Position numbers and translations under genes: made by a program. A stretch of DNA of 64,000 nt from Rhodanobacter sp. (lineage in GTDB: Bacteria > Pseudomonadota > Gammaproteobacteria > Xanthomonadales > Rhodanobacteraceae), in the NCBI GenBank assembly GCA_030148505.1, contig JASBTI010000016.1, positions 186,001 through 250,000 of the forward strand, in the 5' to 3' direction. Below the pieces are notes generated by a model. That model ran no database searches. It saw only the letters and a program-made list of their open reading frames with translations, and was not told the origin of the DNA. Of the stretch, positions 54,915 to 64,000 are shown one piece after another; the stretch's first letter is position 1, and the number at the start of each line of letters is the position of its first letter.

Positions 54915-57242
54915 ATGCTCAGCATCGAACAACGCATCGCCCAGGATATCGCCGCCCAGCCGCCCCAAGTACGGGCGGCCGTGGAGCTTCTCGACGGCGG
55001 CGCCACCGTGCCGTTCATCGCCCGCTACCGCAAGGAGGCGACCGGAGGTCTGGACGACACCCAGCTGCGTTTGCTGGAAGAGCGCCTGCGCTATTTGCGT
55101 GAACTGGAAGACCGCCGCGCGGCAATCCTTGCCAGTGTCGAGGAGCAGGGCAAGCTGACCGAGATCTTGAAGGGTGAATTGCTGGGCGCCGAAACCAAGG
55201 CGCGGCTGGAGGACCTGTACCTGCCGTACAAGCCGAAGCGTCGCACCAAGGCGCAGATTGCCCGCGAAGCGGGGCTTGAGCCGTTGGCACTGCGCTTGCG
55301 CGAAGATCCGACGCAGGTACCCGAGGCGTTGGCCGAAAGTTTTGTCGATGAAGCGAAAGGCGTGGCTGATGTACGCGCCGCACTGGATGGCGCGCGCGCG
55401 ATCCTGATGGAATCGATCGCCGAGGATGCCCATCTGGTCGGTGAGCTGCGCGATTGGCTGTGGACGCAGGGCCAGATCCGCGCCAAGGTGGTTGCGGGCA
55501 AGGAACAGGCCGGCGCCAAGTTTCGCGACTACTTCGATCATCTCGAGCCGATCTCGAAAATCCCCTCGCACCGCCTGCTGGCCTTGATGCGTGCACGCAA
55601 TGAGGGGGTAATCGAGCTAGAGCTTGCGCCTGCCGTCGACAGCGATCAGGGTCATGCTGAAGGCGAGGGTCGGGTCGCCGCCCACGCCAATATCCAATAT
55701 CGCGACCGACCGGCCGATGCGTGGTTGCGTGAAACCGTGCGCATGACCTGGCGGGTGAAACTGCATCTGCATTTGACCTTGGATCTGTTCGGCCGCGTGC
55801 GCGAAGGCGCCGAGGACGAGGCGATCCGCGTGTTCGGCGACAACCTCAAGGATCTGATGCTGGCGGCCCCGGCAGGCGCAAAAACGGTGATGGGCCTGGA
55901 CCCGGGCATCCGCACCGGGGTCAAGGTTGCGGTGGTTGATGCTACCGGCAAGCTGCTTGCTACCGACACCATTTATCCGCACGAGCCGCGCAAGCAGTGG
56001 AACGAATCTGTTGCGCAATTGGGGAAATTGAGCAGGCAACACGGCGTCAACTTGATCGCGATCGGCAACGGCACCGCGTCGCGGGAGACCGACAAGCTGG
56101 CCGCCGAGGTCATCAAGAAGCACGCTGAGCTGAAGCTGTCGAAAGTGGTGGTCAGCGAGGCCGGTGCTTCGGTCTACTCGGCATCCGAAATGGCAGCCAG
56201 AGAATTCCCGCAGCTGGACGTGAGCCTGCGCGGGGCGGTATCGATCGCGCGACGCCTGCAAGACCCCCTGGCCGAGCTGGTGAAGATCGAGCCCAAGGCG
56301 ATCGGCGTCGGGCAGTACCAGCACGATGTGAATCAGATCAAGCTGGCGCGGGCCCTGGATACCCGGGTCGAGGACTGCGTCAATGCCGTCGGTGTGGACG
56401 TCAACACCGCATCTGCCGCCTTGCTGTCGCGCGTCGCCGGGTTGTCGCCGCTGGTCGCCGAGAACGTGGTGAAACACCGCGACGCCAACGGTCCGTTTCC
56501 CAATCGCAAGGCACTGCTTAAAGTGCCACGGCTGGGCGACAAGGCCTTTGAGCAGTGCGCTGGCTTTCTGCGTGTCACTGATGGCGACAACCCGCTGGAT
56601 GCCAGCGCGGTACATCCGGAAGCGTATCCGGTGGTTGAGCGGATCATGGCGCAGTGCGGGCGCGAGGTGAAATCGATTATCGGCGACAGCAGCTTCCTGC
56701 GCGCTCTGAGGCCAGAGCAATTTACCGATGAACGCTTCGGCGTGCCGACGGTGCGCGACATCCTGAAGGAGCTGGAGAAACCCGGCCGCGATCCGCGTCC
56801 GGAGTTCGTCGCGCCGAGTTTCGCCGAAGGCGTGGAAGACGTGAAGGATCTGCGTCCCGGGATGGTTCTCGAAGGTCGTGTCACCAACGTCGCCGCATTC
56901 GGCGCGTTTGTCGATATCGGCGTGCATCAGGACGGTCTGGTGCATGTCTCGGCGTTGTCGCACAGTTTCGTCAAGGATCCACGCGACGCGGTCAAAGCCG
57001 GCGATATCGTCAAGGTCAAGGTGATGGAGATCGATCTGCCGCGTCAGCGCATTGGCTTGTCGATGCGGCTGGACGACGAGCTCGGAGAAACGCGTGGCAA
57101 CCGTGGACCCGCCACCGAAGGCGCAGCAGGTGGCGCGCGCCGCGGCCATCGCGAGAAATCGGCCGTGCCCGCCACGAAGGCTTCTGCCGCTCCGCTCAAC
57201 AGCGCCTTTGCCGATGCCATGGCGAGGGCGACCAAGCGGTAA
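54915..57242 (+). CDS. tex: Tex, S1-domain RNA-binding transcription accessory protein
   Basis: 775 aa from the ATG reading [48 protein letters not shown], the conserved Tex start. Then the YqgF-like RNase-H fold ([31 protein letters not shown]), helix-hairpin-helix region ([33 protein letters not shown]), and the S1 domain ([37 protein letters not shown]) near residues 645-720. Binds nucleic acid and affects transcription and virulence genes in other bacteria. A basic, low-complexity tail follows. Confidence 0.96.
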   Translation: MLSIEQRIAQDIAAQPPQVRAAVELLDGGATVPFIARYRKEATGGLDDTQLRLLEERLRYLRELEDRRAAILASVEEQGKLTEILKGELLGAETKARLEDLYLPYKPKRRTKAQIAREAGLEPLALRLREDPTQVPEALAESFVDEAKGVADVRAALDGARAILMESIAEDAHLVGELRDWLWTQGQIRAKVVAGKEQAGAKFRDYFDHLEPISKIPSHRLLALMRARNEGVIELELAPAVDSDQGHAEGEGRVAAHANIQYRDRPADAWLRETVRMTWRVKLHLHLTLDLFGRVREGAEDEAIRVFGDNLKDLMLAAPAGAKTVMGLDPGIRTGVKVAVVDATGKLLATDTIYPHEPRKQWNESVAQLGKLSRQHGVNLIAIGNGTASRETDKLAAEVIKKHAELKLSKVVVSEAGASVYSASEMAAREFPQLDVSLRGAVSIARRLQDPLAELVKIEPKAIGVGQYQHDVNQIKLARALDTRVEDCVNAVGVDVNTASAALLSRVAGLSPLVAENVVKHRDANGPFPNRKALLKVPRLGDKAFEQCAGFLRVTDGDNPLDASAVHPEAYPVVERIMAQCGREVKSIIGDSSFLRALRPEQFTDERFGVPTVRDILKELEKPGRDPRPEFVAPSFAEGVEDVKDLRPGMVLEGRVTNVAAFGAFVDIGVHQDGLVHVSALSHSFVKDPRDAVKAGDIVKVKVMEIDLPRQRIGLSMRLDDELGETRGNRGPATEGAAGGARRGHREKSAVPATKASAAPLNSAFADAMARATKR

Positions 57243-57348
57243 GCGGCCTTGACTGCGCGCGGTATTGCGTTGCAGCATGCGCTTCCGTATGGGGTGGATT
57301 ACCGTAACGCTCAGCTAACAAGGCCATTCAGGCTCAGGAGTGTCATCC

Positions 57349-59205
57349 ATGCTTCGCACCCGTCACCTCGCCAGCGCTATCGCGGCCACTTTGTTGTTCA
57401 GCAGCGCGGCCGTTGCCACCGATTTCAGCCAGGTTGTCGTATTCGGCGACAGCCTCAGCGACAACGGCAATATTTCGCTGGCGGTTGCCCCGAGTATCCA
57501 GCCGCCGCTGCGCTTCACCACCAATCCCGGCAAGGTCGCGATCGAAAATGTCGCCAGTCAGCTGGGCTATACGTTGAGTCCGTCGCTGCTCGGCGGCACC
57601 GATTACGCGTGGGGCGGTGCAGGCGTCAACAACAATTCTCCCGGCACCCCGGCGTCGGTGCCCACCCTGAGCATGCAGGTTGCCGGGTATCTGGCCAGCG
57701 GCACCCCGGTCGACAGCCACGCGCTGTACTCGATGTGGGGCGGCGCCAATGACATCTTTTATCATGCGACCGCCGTGGCCTACGGCCAGGAAACCTCGGC
57801 TCAGGCCCAGGGCGGCACCGCCGTCGCCGCGCAGCAGGAGGTTGCGCTGATCGGCCAGTTGCAGGCTGCCGGCGTCAAGAACATCCTGGTTTTCAATCTG
57901 CCGAATATCGGCCTGACTCCCTCGGGCATCGCGCAGGGTGCCGCGGCCTCGGCCTCGTTGACCGGGCTGAGCCTGATTTTCAACGGCCAGCTCAACGCCG
58001 GCCTGTCGCAGCTCGGCACCGGGATCATCCCGATCAATACGTATAGCCTGTTTTCCGAGGTGATCGCCAACCCGCAGGCCTATGGCTTCGCCAACGCCAC
58101 CGCACCGGCGTGCGGCGCGGGCTCCAGCTCGGTGCAGTGCGGACCACAGGGCTCCGGTTTGCCATACACTTACGCGGCCGGCACCGACCAGAGTTACGTG
58201 TTCGCCGATGGCGTGCACCCGACCACGGCGGCACATGCCTTGCTGGGACAATACGTGATGTCGGTGATCCGCGCGCCGGAGCAGATTTCGTTGCTCGGTG
58301 AGTCGGCGCTGGCGGCGACCACCGCGCAGACCCGCGCGATCCGCAAGCAGATGTTGACCGACAGCGAGGGCGGTGAAACCCGTACATTCGTCAATATCGA
58401 TTACGGTCATCAGCATTTCAACGCGGTCAATGGCTCACCCAAGACCAACAGCAACAATTTCAACCTGACCCTGGGTGCGGACGTGCGTGCCGGTGAGCAT
58501 CTCTCGGCCGGTCTGGCGCTCGGTGTAGGCCAGAGCCACGCCAGCTTCTCCGGCGGTGGCGGCTACAAGCTGCAGGACGTGACCGGGCTTGGTTACCTCA
58601 CCTACCATCAAGGCGGCGGTTACGTCGGCGGCTACACTGACTTCGGTCAGTCCAACTTCAACAATATCGAGCGACGCATCCAGCTCGGCGCGATGCAGCG
58701 TAACGAGAGCGGCAGTGCCGACGGCTCGCATCTGGGTGCAGGCCTCAATGGCGGTTGGTGGTTCGATTTCAGCGGCCTGCGTACCGGACCCTTCGCCAAC
58801 GTGGAATGGCAGACCATCAAGGTCAACGGCTATAGCGAGAGCGGCAACGACAGTACCGCGATGTGGTTCGGGCGGCAGCAGCGTGACGCGTTGATCAGCA
58901 CCCTCGGCTGGCGTCTGCAGGGTCACTGGAACGTTGGTAACACCGTACTTTCGCCGTACGCCGAGCTCGGCTGGAACCACGACAGCAAGGCGGATCCGCG
59001 GGCGATTATGGCCGGTTCAAACAGCATGAACGGGAGCTTCGCGCTGACTGGCTTCATCCCCGACAAGACCTGGGGAAGCGTCGACCTGGGGCTATCCGCC
59101 CAACTGACCCCGAGCATGAGCAGCTGGGTCGGTTACAACGGACGTTTCAGCGACAGCAGCCAGAACTACAACAGCTTCAACATGGGCTTCAAAGTCAAAT
59201 TCTGA
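57349..59205 (+). CDS. EstA-type GDSL autotransporter esterase
   Basis: 618 aa from the ATG 8 bp after AGGAG. Signal peptide MLRTRHLASAIAATLLFSSAAVA. Passenger (about residues 25-320) is an SGNH hydrolase: block I VVVFGDSLSDNGN with the nucleophile Ser, block III SMWGGANDIFYHA, and block V FADGVHPTTAAHALLGQY with Asp and His. The last about 270 residues form the autotransporter beta-barrel, ending FNMGFKVKF with a C-terminal Phe. Resembles EstA of Pseudomonas and outer-membrane esterases of Xanthomonas. A strong terminator follows. Confidence 0.92.
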   Translation: MLRTRHLASAIAATLLFSSAAVATDFSQVVVFGDSLSDNGNISLAVAPSIQPPLRFTTNPGKVAIENVASQLGYTLSPSLLGGTDYAWGGAGVNNNSPGTPASVPTLSMQVAGYLASGTPVDSHALYSMWGGANDIFYHATAVAYGQETSAQAQGGTAVAAQQEVALIGQLQAAGVKNILVFNLPNIGLTPSGIAQGAAASASLTGLSLIFNGQLNAGLSQLGTGIIPINTYSLFSEVIANPQAYGFANATAPACGAGSSSVQCGPQGSGLPYTYAAGTDQSYVFADGVHPTTAAHALLGQYVMSVIRAPEQISLLGESALAATTAQTRAIRKQMLTDSEGGETRTFVNIDYGHQHFNAVNGSPKTNSNNFNLTLGADVRAGEHLSAGLALGVGQSHASFSGGGGYKLQDVTGLGYLTYHQGGGYVGGYTDFGQSNFNNIERRIQLGAMQRNESGSADGSHLGAGLNGGWWFDFSGLRTGPFANVEWQTIKVNGYSESGNDSTAMWFGRQQRDALISTLGWRLQGHWNVGNTVLSPYAELGWNHDSKADPRAIMAGSNSMNGSFALTGFIPDKTWGSVDLGLSAQLTPSMSSWVGYNGRFSDSSQNYNSFNMGFKVKF

Positions 59206-59216
59206 ACGTGAGGCAT

Positions 59217-59251
59217 AAAAAAAACCGTCCGCAATCGCGGACGGTTTTTTT
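59217..59251. terminator. Bidirectional rho-independent terminator
   Basis: AAAAAAACCGTCCGC pairs with GCGGACGGTTTTTTT over a 4-nt loop, giving A- and T-tracts on both sides. It ends the esterase gene on the plus strand and the YbaY-like lipoprotein gene on the minus strand. Confidence 0.95.
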
Positions 59252-59273
59252 GTGACCCGGGATCGAGATTTGT

Positions 59274-60149
59274 TTACTTGTTCTTGCCGTGGGTCGCGAT
59301 GCTGAGGATTTCGTCGGCCTCCTTCTGCAACTTGGCGGCGGCATCGGAGTCGAGTTCCTGCACATCCTTGCCGACCTGGTGCTCTTTCAGCACCAAGGTG
59401 CCGTTGTCCGCCCAGCCCGCGCGATCAATGGAAACCACCTTGCCGTTGCGACCGCCGGCACGGCTTTCCTGCACGATCACCCACGGCTTGCCATCCTTGT
59501 AGGCGAAGTCCGTGCTGGTAAAGCGCTTGTCGACATAGTCGACCAGCTCACGGATGAATTGCACCTTGCCGTCCTTGCGGAACAGCTGCCAGCCCCGCGA
59601 GGCATCCTTTTCAAGCTTGGTGCCATGGCTGACCTTCATCGCCCCGAGCTGTGCCTGCTCGGCCTTGAATTCGGACAGCAACTTTTCACCCGGCGTCTGC
59701 TCGGAAACCAAGCTGATGGACACGACATTCTTGTAGCCCTTGGTCAGCACCGGGGCCTGGATCGGCATCGAGTAGTGCCGATCACCGTCGGTCAATACGA
59801 CCTTGACCACATAAAGGTCGCTGGGCTTGACCTGGGTCGGATCGAACGACAGCTGGAACGATTGCGGAAAATGTCCGACCGGAACCACCGACTTGCTGGC
59901 CAGCGGCTGGGCACCGGCAGCGGTCGAGGAAACATCGACCAGATTGATCACCATGGTGGCCTTCGGTGACGGCTGCACCGAACCGGCGCGCAACGAAATC
60001 GTGCCGCTCACTTCACTGGGAACCTTGACCGTGGGCGCGCTGGCCGTATTGGCGGGTGAGCCGGCACCAGCTTCCTGGGACGGGGAAGAGTTGCAGCCAG
60101 CCAGGGCCAGCGCTGCGACCGACAACAGCGGCAATACCATCTTGCGCAT
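59274..60149 (-). CDS. YbaY-like lipoprotein
   Basis: 291 aa. The lipoprotein signal MRKMVLPLLSVAALALAGC has a lipobox LAGC with Cys19. After a low-complexity linker, residues about 40-140 form a YbaY-type beta-sandwich: VSGTISLRAGSVQPSPKATMVINLVDVSS...FQLSFDPTQVKPSDLYVVKVVLTDGDRHYSM. The C-terminal half (SRGWQLFRKDGKVQFIRELVDYVDKRFTS) is less familiar. A non-DN residue after Cys (Asn) fits outer-membrane sorting. It lies 205 bp downstream of purD on the same strand. Confidence 0.85.
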   Translation of the reverse strand: MRKMVLPLLSVAALALAGCNSSPSQEAGAGSPANTASAPTVKVPSEVSGTISLRAGSVQPSPKATMVINLVDVSSTAAGAQPLASKSVVPVGHFPQSFQLSFDPTQVKPSDLYVVKVVLTDGDRHYSMPIQAPVLTKGYKNVVSISLVSEQTPGEKLLSEFKAEQAQLGAMKVSHGTKLEKDASRGWQLFRKDGKVQFIRELVDYVDKRFTSTDFAYKDGKPWVIVQESRAGGRNGKVVSIDRAGWADNGTLVLKEHQVGKDVQELDSDAAAKLQKEADEILSIATHGKNK

Positions 60150-60354
60150 GGGAAAACCTCATCAACGTGAAAACGAGCACGAAAGCGGCTGGGCGGGTAT
60201 CTCTCCGCCGTGTGACGTTCGCGGGGGAAGCCCCAAGCATAGCCAAAAAAACGGCTACAGAAAAGTCAACAGGTCCAATGGCCTATCCATGCGCAAACGT
60301 ATGTACGTGAGAACCGCGAAAGCGAATGGGTCGATAGCTGCCAATCGCGGGACG

Positions 60355-61638
60355 CTAGCGTCGGTGCAAGGCCCGGTGGGCGATATCACGGCGGTAGAAG
60401 GCGCCATCGAAGCGAAGGGTCGCGACCGCGGCGTAAGCGCTTTCCCGCGCACGGCCAAGGTCGTCCCCCAAGGCGCATACGGTGAGCACCCGTCCACCGG
60501 CGGTGGCCACCTTTCCGCTCGGCTCTAGTCGGGTACCCGCATGGAAGACCTTGACCTCGGCCGAGTGGGCGCCATCGAGGCCTTCGATCGCGTCGCCTTG
60601 GCGTACCCGCCCGGGGTACCCGGCCGCCGCCATCACCACGCCGATTGCCGGCCGGGGGTCCCAGCGTCCCCGCGTGTCCTTGAGCCGACCGTCGAGGGCG
60701 GCATCGATCAGATCGACCAGATCCGACTTCAGCCGCAGCAAAATGGGCTGGGTTTCCGGATCGCCCAGACGCACGTTGAACTCGATGACCTTCGGTGCGC
60801 CGGATTTGTCGATCATCAAGCCGGCATAGAGGAACCCGATAAACGGCGCACCCTCGCCGGCCATACCGCGCAAAGTGGGCTCGATAACTTCTTTGAGTAT
60901 GCGCTGCTCGACCTCGCGGGTAACTACCGGTGCCGGCGAATAGGCGCCCATGCCACCGGTATTCGGCCCCAAGTCGCTTTCATCGCGGCGTTTGTGGTCC
61001 TGGCTGCTGGCCATCGGCAAGGCGTGGCTGCCGTCGCTCATCACGATATAGCTGGCCTCCTCGCCCTCGAGAAACTCCTCGATCACCACCCGCGCCGAGG
61101 CGTCGCCGAAGCTTTGCGCACCCAGCATGTCGTGCAAGGCCTGTTCGGCGTCAGCGAGGGTCAATGCGACCACCACACCCTTGCCGGCGGCCAGACCGTC
61201 GGCCTTGATCACGATCGGCGCACCGTGGTGGCGGACATAGGCGAGCGCAGGGGCGATCTCGGTAAACACCGCATAGTGTGCGGTCGGTATGTTGTGGCGG
61301 AGCAGAAAATCCTTGGCGAAGGCCTTGGAGCCTTCCAGTTGAGCCGCGATCGCGCGGGGACCGTAAATGCGCAGACCGGCGGCGCGAAAGCGATCGACCA
61401 CCCCGGCGACCAGCGGTACCTCGGGGCCGACCACGGTCAGCGCTATCTTTTCGTGCCTCGCCAGCGTCAGCAGTCCATCGAGATCATTCGCCGCCACATC
61501 CGCATTGCGCACGCCAGGTTCGCGCGCCGTGCCCGCGTTGCCGGGTGCCACGATCACTTCGCTGACCCGTGGCGACTGCTTCAGCTTCCACGCCAGCGCG
61601 TGTTCGCGACCGCCGTTGCCTATGACGAGAACTTTCAT
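60355..61638 (-). CDS. purD: PurD, phosphoribosylamine-glycine ligase
   Basis: 427 aa from the ATG reading MKVLVIGNGGREHALAWKLKQSPRVSEVIVAPGNAGTA. ATP-grasp enzyme of purine synthesis, adding glycine to phosphoribosylamine. Conserved motifs: GPEVPLVAGVVDRFRAAGLRIYGPRAIAAQLEGSKAFAKDF, VIKADGLAAGKGVVVA, VVIEEFLEGEEASY, DHKRRDESDLGPNTGGMGAYSPAP, FNVRLGDPETQPILLRL. The track start adds 15 residues that are unlikely. purH, often adjacent in other genomes, is not in the window. Confidence 0.96.
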   Translation of the reverse strand: MKVLVIGNGGREHALAWKLKQSPRVSEVIVAPGNAGTAREPGVRNADVAANDLDGLLTLARHEKIALTVVGPEVPLVAGVVDRFRAAGLRIYGPRAIAAQLEGSKAFAKDFLLRHNIPTAHYAVFTEIAPALAYVRHHGAPIVIKADGLAAGKGVVVALTLADAEQALHDMLGAQSFGDASARVVIEEFLEGEEASYIVMSDGSHALPMASSQDHKRRDESDLGPNTGGMGAYSPAPVVTREVEQRILKEVIEPTLRGMAGEGAPFIGFLYAGLMIDKSGAPKVIEFNVRLGDPETQPILLRLKSDLVDLIDAALDGRLKDTRGRWDPRPAIGVVMAAAGYPGRVRQGDAIEGLDGAHSAEVKVFHAGTRLEPSGKVATAGGRVLTVCALGDDLGRARESAYAAVATLRFDGAFYRRDIAHRALHRR

Positions 61639-61716
61639 GCCTGCTCCGATACCTGGGAATGACGTCGCGCGTCGACGTCGCACGCATTGTAGCGATACCT
61701 GTCGGGCAGTCGGCGA

Positions 61717-63117
61717 TCAGTGGTGATGGGCGAGCAGCGTCAGCAGCGCCTCACGGGGCAATTTGCCAGCATCGTTCCGCGGCAGCGCATGCACCAGACG
61801 CAAAGGCCGCGGGAGGAACAGCGGATCGACTGCGCGACGCAGTGCTTCCAGAATCGTTTGCTCGTTCAGTGTGGGCGCCACCGCCAAGGCGGCGATCCGG
61901 CGGACACCGATCGCATCGCCGTCGTCGAGCTGGAACACCACGGCATCGTTGACCCCCGGTATCGCCAGCAGACGTTGGGTAAGATCACCAAGCGAAGCCC
62001 GTTTTCCGGCGATCTCCAGCATGTCGGCTTGGCGCCCGCACAGGACAAAACGCCGACCCCCATCAGACAGGCTGACGATGTCGGCGAGCTGGACCGGCCT
62101 GTCCAGCTGGGGCGCCGTGACCTCCGTACCATCCGGATGCGGATGCAACTGCACACCCTGGTAAAGCTCCCAGTGTTCATCGGACGCGGGCCGGCGGCTG
62201 GCGAAGACGCAGGTCTCGGTGGACCCGAACACTTCGAGCACAGGTGCGCCAAAACGTTGTTCGGCAAGGCGGGCCAGTTCCACCGGGAGAGGCGCGGTCG
62301 CCGACACCAGTGCGGCGAGCGATGGCAGCTGGATGCCGGATTCCACCAGGGCGCGTAGATGGACCGGGGTGGTTACCAGGACGCGGGGGGCCGATATGTC
62401 GGTCAGCACGGCGGCGATATCGCCAGGCAACAGCGGTCGTCCCGAATGCATTTCGATGCGCCCGAGCAGCGGCAGCAGCACGGACATCTCGATACCGTAC
62501 ATATGCTGCGCCGGCACGGTGGCCACTGCGGTGAACTGGTCACCCAGCGCCGCCCCCAGCATGGCCAGGTTGCCGGCGCAGCTGACATGCAGGTTTCCCC
62601 AGGTTTTTGCGTGGGGCATGGGCGATCCGGTGGACCCCGAAGTGTAGCCGATCGCCACCACCTGGGAAGCGGGAATCTGCGGTACCTCGGTGGTGGCGGC
62701 CGACGGAGGCGATATCAGCGATGGCAGCTGCCGATAATGGGCCGGGGCGGGCATCAAGGCTTGTTCCCCCAGTGCGTAGCAGCCCGGATGCTCGGCCATC
62801 ACTTCGTCGATGGCCTGCGGTGCACGCGAGGGAGGCAGCAGGTTGATCTGGCCGCGCAACATGATCGCGCAGAAGGCGACCATGAAGGCATAGCGATCTT
62901 CGCAAAGGTTCACGGCCGCCGGAGCTCTCGGCAACCGTGCCGCAATCGCATTCACATGCGCCAGGAATCGGGCCTTGCTGATCGCGGTCCCGTCCCGTCG
63001 GGTGACGATCTGGGCAAGCTCGGAACTGAGCATGGGCAGTTGGACGGGTGCCTCGCGCCGAAAGGTGCCATAAACAATAGCCAAACCGTGATCTCCCTTG
63101 GTGATCCGTCGCGTCAT
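61717..63117 (-). CDS. AMP-binding acyl/aryl ligase, aryl-polyene or xanthomonadin type
   Basis: 466 aa ANL-superfamily adenylating enzyme. Phosphate loop IGYTSGSTGSPMPHAKTWGNL; adenine region EVFGSTETCVFASRR; hinge GRQADMLEIAGKRASLGDL; catalytic Lys in RNDAGKLPREALL. The compact size and style resemble XanA2, the ligase that loads 3- or 4-hydroxybenzoate onto an acyl carrier protein for xanthomonadin, and related aryl-polyene ligases. No carrier protein or other pigment gene is in the window, so the pathway is inferred. It lies between purD and tsaC, 105 bp from the latter. Confidence 0.75.
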   Translation of the reverse strand: MTRRITKGDHGLAIVYGTFRREAPVQLPMLSSELAQIVTRRDGTAISKARFLAHVNAIAARLPRAPAAVNLCEDRYAFMVAFCAIMLRGQINLLPPSRAPQAIDEVMAEHPGCYALGEQALMPAPAHYRQLPSLISPPSAATTEVPQIPASQVVAIGYTSGSTGSPMPHAKTWGNLHVSCAGNLAMLGAALGDQFTAVATVPAQHMYGIEMSVLLPLLGRIEMHSGRPLLPGDIAAVLTDISAPRVLVTTPVHLRALVESGIQLPSLAALVSATAPLPVELARLAEQRFGAPVLEVFGSTETCVFASRRPASDEHWELYQGVQLHPHPDGTEVTAPQLDRPVQLADIVSLSDGGRRFVLCGRQADMLEIAGKRASLGDLTQRLLAIPGVNDAVVFQLDDGDAIGVRRIAALAVAPTLNEQTILEALRRAVDPLFLPRPLRLVHALPRNDAGKLPREALLTLLAHHH

Positions 63118-63222
63118 GAAAACAAGCTCACACCCTGTCGCCGGAAGGCTCCGTGAAGGAGCGCTGTCGTCTTGCCAGGTGTGCCAGCTCGTTATGCCCT
63201 ATCCGATGTCAGCGGCGTGCGT

Positions 63223-63795
63223 TCAGGCGCGAATAATAGCGCCGCTGAGCGCATCGCGAATCGTCGAGGGGGCTTGCCGATCGCCGGTGGCGGCGTCGAC
63301 GACCCCATCCAGCGCGTCACCGAAATAATCAGCGACGGTCCGGGTGATGCGCGCTGGCGGGGCGCCGTGGGGATTGGCGCTGGTTGAAACCAGCGCGCCA
63401 CCGAAAGCACGGCACAAGGCGGCGGCCGGCGGGTGTGCGGTGACTCGCAGTGCGATGCCGGTGTGATGACCAACGATCCACTCGGGCACATGCATCGATC
63501 GTGGGAAAACCCAGGTGGAAGGTCCGGGCCAGCTGGCCTGGACTTCGGTCATCACGACGCGCGGTACGTTGGCCAGGTCGATGTACTGCTCGAGCTGCGA
63601 GAACTCCGCGGCGATCAGCAACACGCCTTGTGTCGCCGGCCTTTGCTTCAGTTCGAACAAGCGGCCAAGCGCAGCGCGGTCGTGCGGATCGCAACCAAGC
63701 CCGAACACCGCTTCGGTCGGATAGGCGAGGACGCCGCCGCGATGCAAGGCGTCGGCGGCGGCAGTCAGCTGGTCGAGGGTGTAATACCGCAGCAC
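63223..63795 (-). CDS. tsaC: TsaC (Sua5/YrdC/YwlC family), threonylcarbamoyl-AMP synthase
   Basis: 190 aa, start GTG immediately after the topA stop (TGAGTG). Makes threonylcarbamoyl-AMP for the t6A37 modification of ANN-decoding tRNAs. Motifs: GGVLAYPTEAVFGLGCDPHDRAALGRLFELKQRP, IALRVTAHPPAAALCRAFGGALVSTSANPHGAPPA, and the C-terminal PSTIRDALSG. The short length, with no Sua5 C-terminal domain, fits TsaC (RimN). Translation is probably coupled to topA. Confidence 0.93.
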   Translation of the reverse strand: MLRYYTLDQLTAAADALHRGGVLAYPTEAVFGLGCDPHDRAALGRLFELKQRPATQGVLLIAAEFSQLEQYIDLANVPRVVMTEVQASWPGPSTWVFPRSMHVPEWIVGHHTGIALRVTAHPPAAALCRAFGGALVSTSANPHGAPPARITRTVADYFGDALDGVVDAATGDRQAPSTIRDALSGAIIRA

Positions 63796-64000
63796 TCAAT
63801 CTCCGAGAGGCGTCGTCACGTTTTTGGGGGCGGCGGCTTTTTTGGCGGCAGTCTTTTTTGCCGGCGTTTTCCTGGCTGCCGCTTTTTTGCTGGCGGTCTT
63901 CTTGGTCGTGGTCTTTTTCGCGGCGGCCTTTTTCGCCGGTGCTTTTTTGGCCGCAGCTTTCTTGGTGGCGGTCTTCTTGCCAAACCGCCCCTTCTTAACC
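63796..64000 (-). CDS. topA: TopA, DNA topoisomerase I, C-terminal end (partial)
   Basis: The last 67 codons before TGA, read on the minus strand, form a Lys/Ala tail such as KKTATKKAAAKKAPAKKAAAKK and end KNVTTPLGD. Absent from the ORF track because its start lies outside the window. Xanthomonadales TopA carries this kind of basic tail, and topA next to the tsaC gene is a known arrangement, but histone-like proteins can have similar tails. Placement is by context and composition. Confidence 0.65.
   Translation of the reverse strand, partial: VKKGRFGKKTATKKAAAKKAPAKKAAAKKTTTKKTASKKAAARKTPAKKTAAKKAAAPKNVTTPLGD

Noticed and set aside
63796-64000. Histone H1-like DNA-binding protein at the right edge
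   Set aside because: Lys/Ala repeats alone would allow this, but direct adjacency to tsaC and the tail style favour the end of topA; kept as a moderate-confidence TopA call.

Overview
The window is about 64 kb of GC-rich chromosome from a gammaproteobacterium. It most resembles the Xanthomonadales, probably Rhodanobacteraceae (Rhodanobacter, Dyella, Frateuria or a relative). That placement is inferred from gene order and protein style: the DUF484-xerC-hslV-hslU run, an HslV with the N-terminal [10 protein letters not shown] extension, an AMP ligase of the aryl-polyene/xanthomonadin type, a lysine/alanine-rich TopA tail, and many small Xanthomonadales-type hypotheticals. No rRNA, tRNA, CRISPR, prophage or intact transposase was seen. 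Nearly all of the window is core-genome housekeeping.

Layout. 1-5.7 kb (minus): the start of a ribokinase-like gene, a conserved hypothetical, hslU, hslV, xerC, a DUF484 protein, dapF and the tiny lipoprotein gene lptM (absent from the ORF track). 5.8-11.1 kb (plus): a membrane protein, a sorbosone-dehydrogenase-like beta-propeller protein, a PEBP-family protein, and a run of small envelope/stress genes (DUF1328, YqjD-like, YqjE-like, a Gly-rich small protein) ending in an AI-2E family permease. uppP follows on the minus strand. 12.6-19.4 kb (plus): the nitrogen-control block, with a TorF-like porin, PII (glnK), amtB, glnA, ntrB and ntrC. 19.5-26.5 kb: a large GH94 phosphorylase-like protein divergent from a PF10091 (GH144-type) glucanase-like gene and a flavin disulfide reductase. 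This looks like the glucan-processing domains of cyclic beta-1,2-glucan synthase carried as separate genes. Then gnd, cysG and a uroporphyrinogen-III synthase. 30.3-38.6 kb (minus): a tightly coupled nitrate-assimilation operon (nitrate/nitrite MFS transporter, nirB, nirD, a FAD reductase, nasA). 38.9-48.4 kb: a possible 22-residue peptide plus a c-type cytochrome, an EthD protein, a small membrane protein, a LytS/LytTR two-component pair, two serine hydrolases, a sterol-desaturase-family protein, a PLP dehydratase and an aldose epimerase. 48.4-64 kb: pepN, a structured intergenic region, mnmG, a GYF/RDD membrane protein, tex, an EstA-type autotransporter esterase, a YbaY-like lipoprotein, purD, the AMP ligase, tsaC and the topA 3' end.

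How it fits together. GlnK, AmtB, GlnA and NtrBC sense and assimilate ammonium. The nitrate operon makes ammonium from nitrate, and CysG plus the HemD-like enzyme, convergent with it, can supply siroheme for NirB. The best regulatory signal is a matched pair of sigma-54 promoters, one before glnA and one before the nitrate operon. Each has two NtrC-like palindromes at about -98 and -130, 32-33 bp apart. A second notable signal is a perfect 30-bp palindrome holding two tandem AGACGTCT met boxes, just upstream of the TorF-like porin that precedes glnK-amtB.

I did not find a clearly new multi-gene system. The best leads are the met-box palindrome, the paired sigma-54/NtrC architecture, the split beta-1,2-glucan genes, the 22-residue ORF before the cytochrome, a short inverted-repeat element near 29.3 kb, and a structured intergenic region near 51.6 kb.
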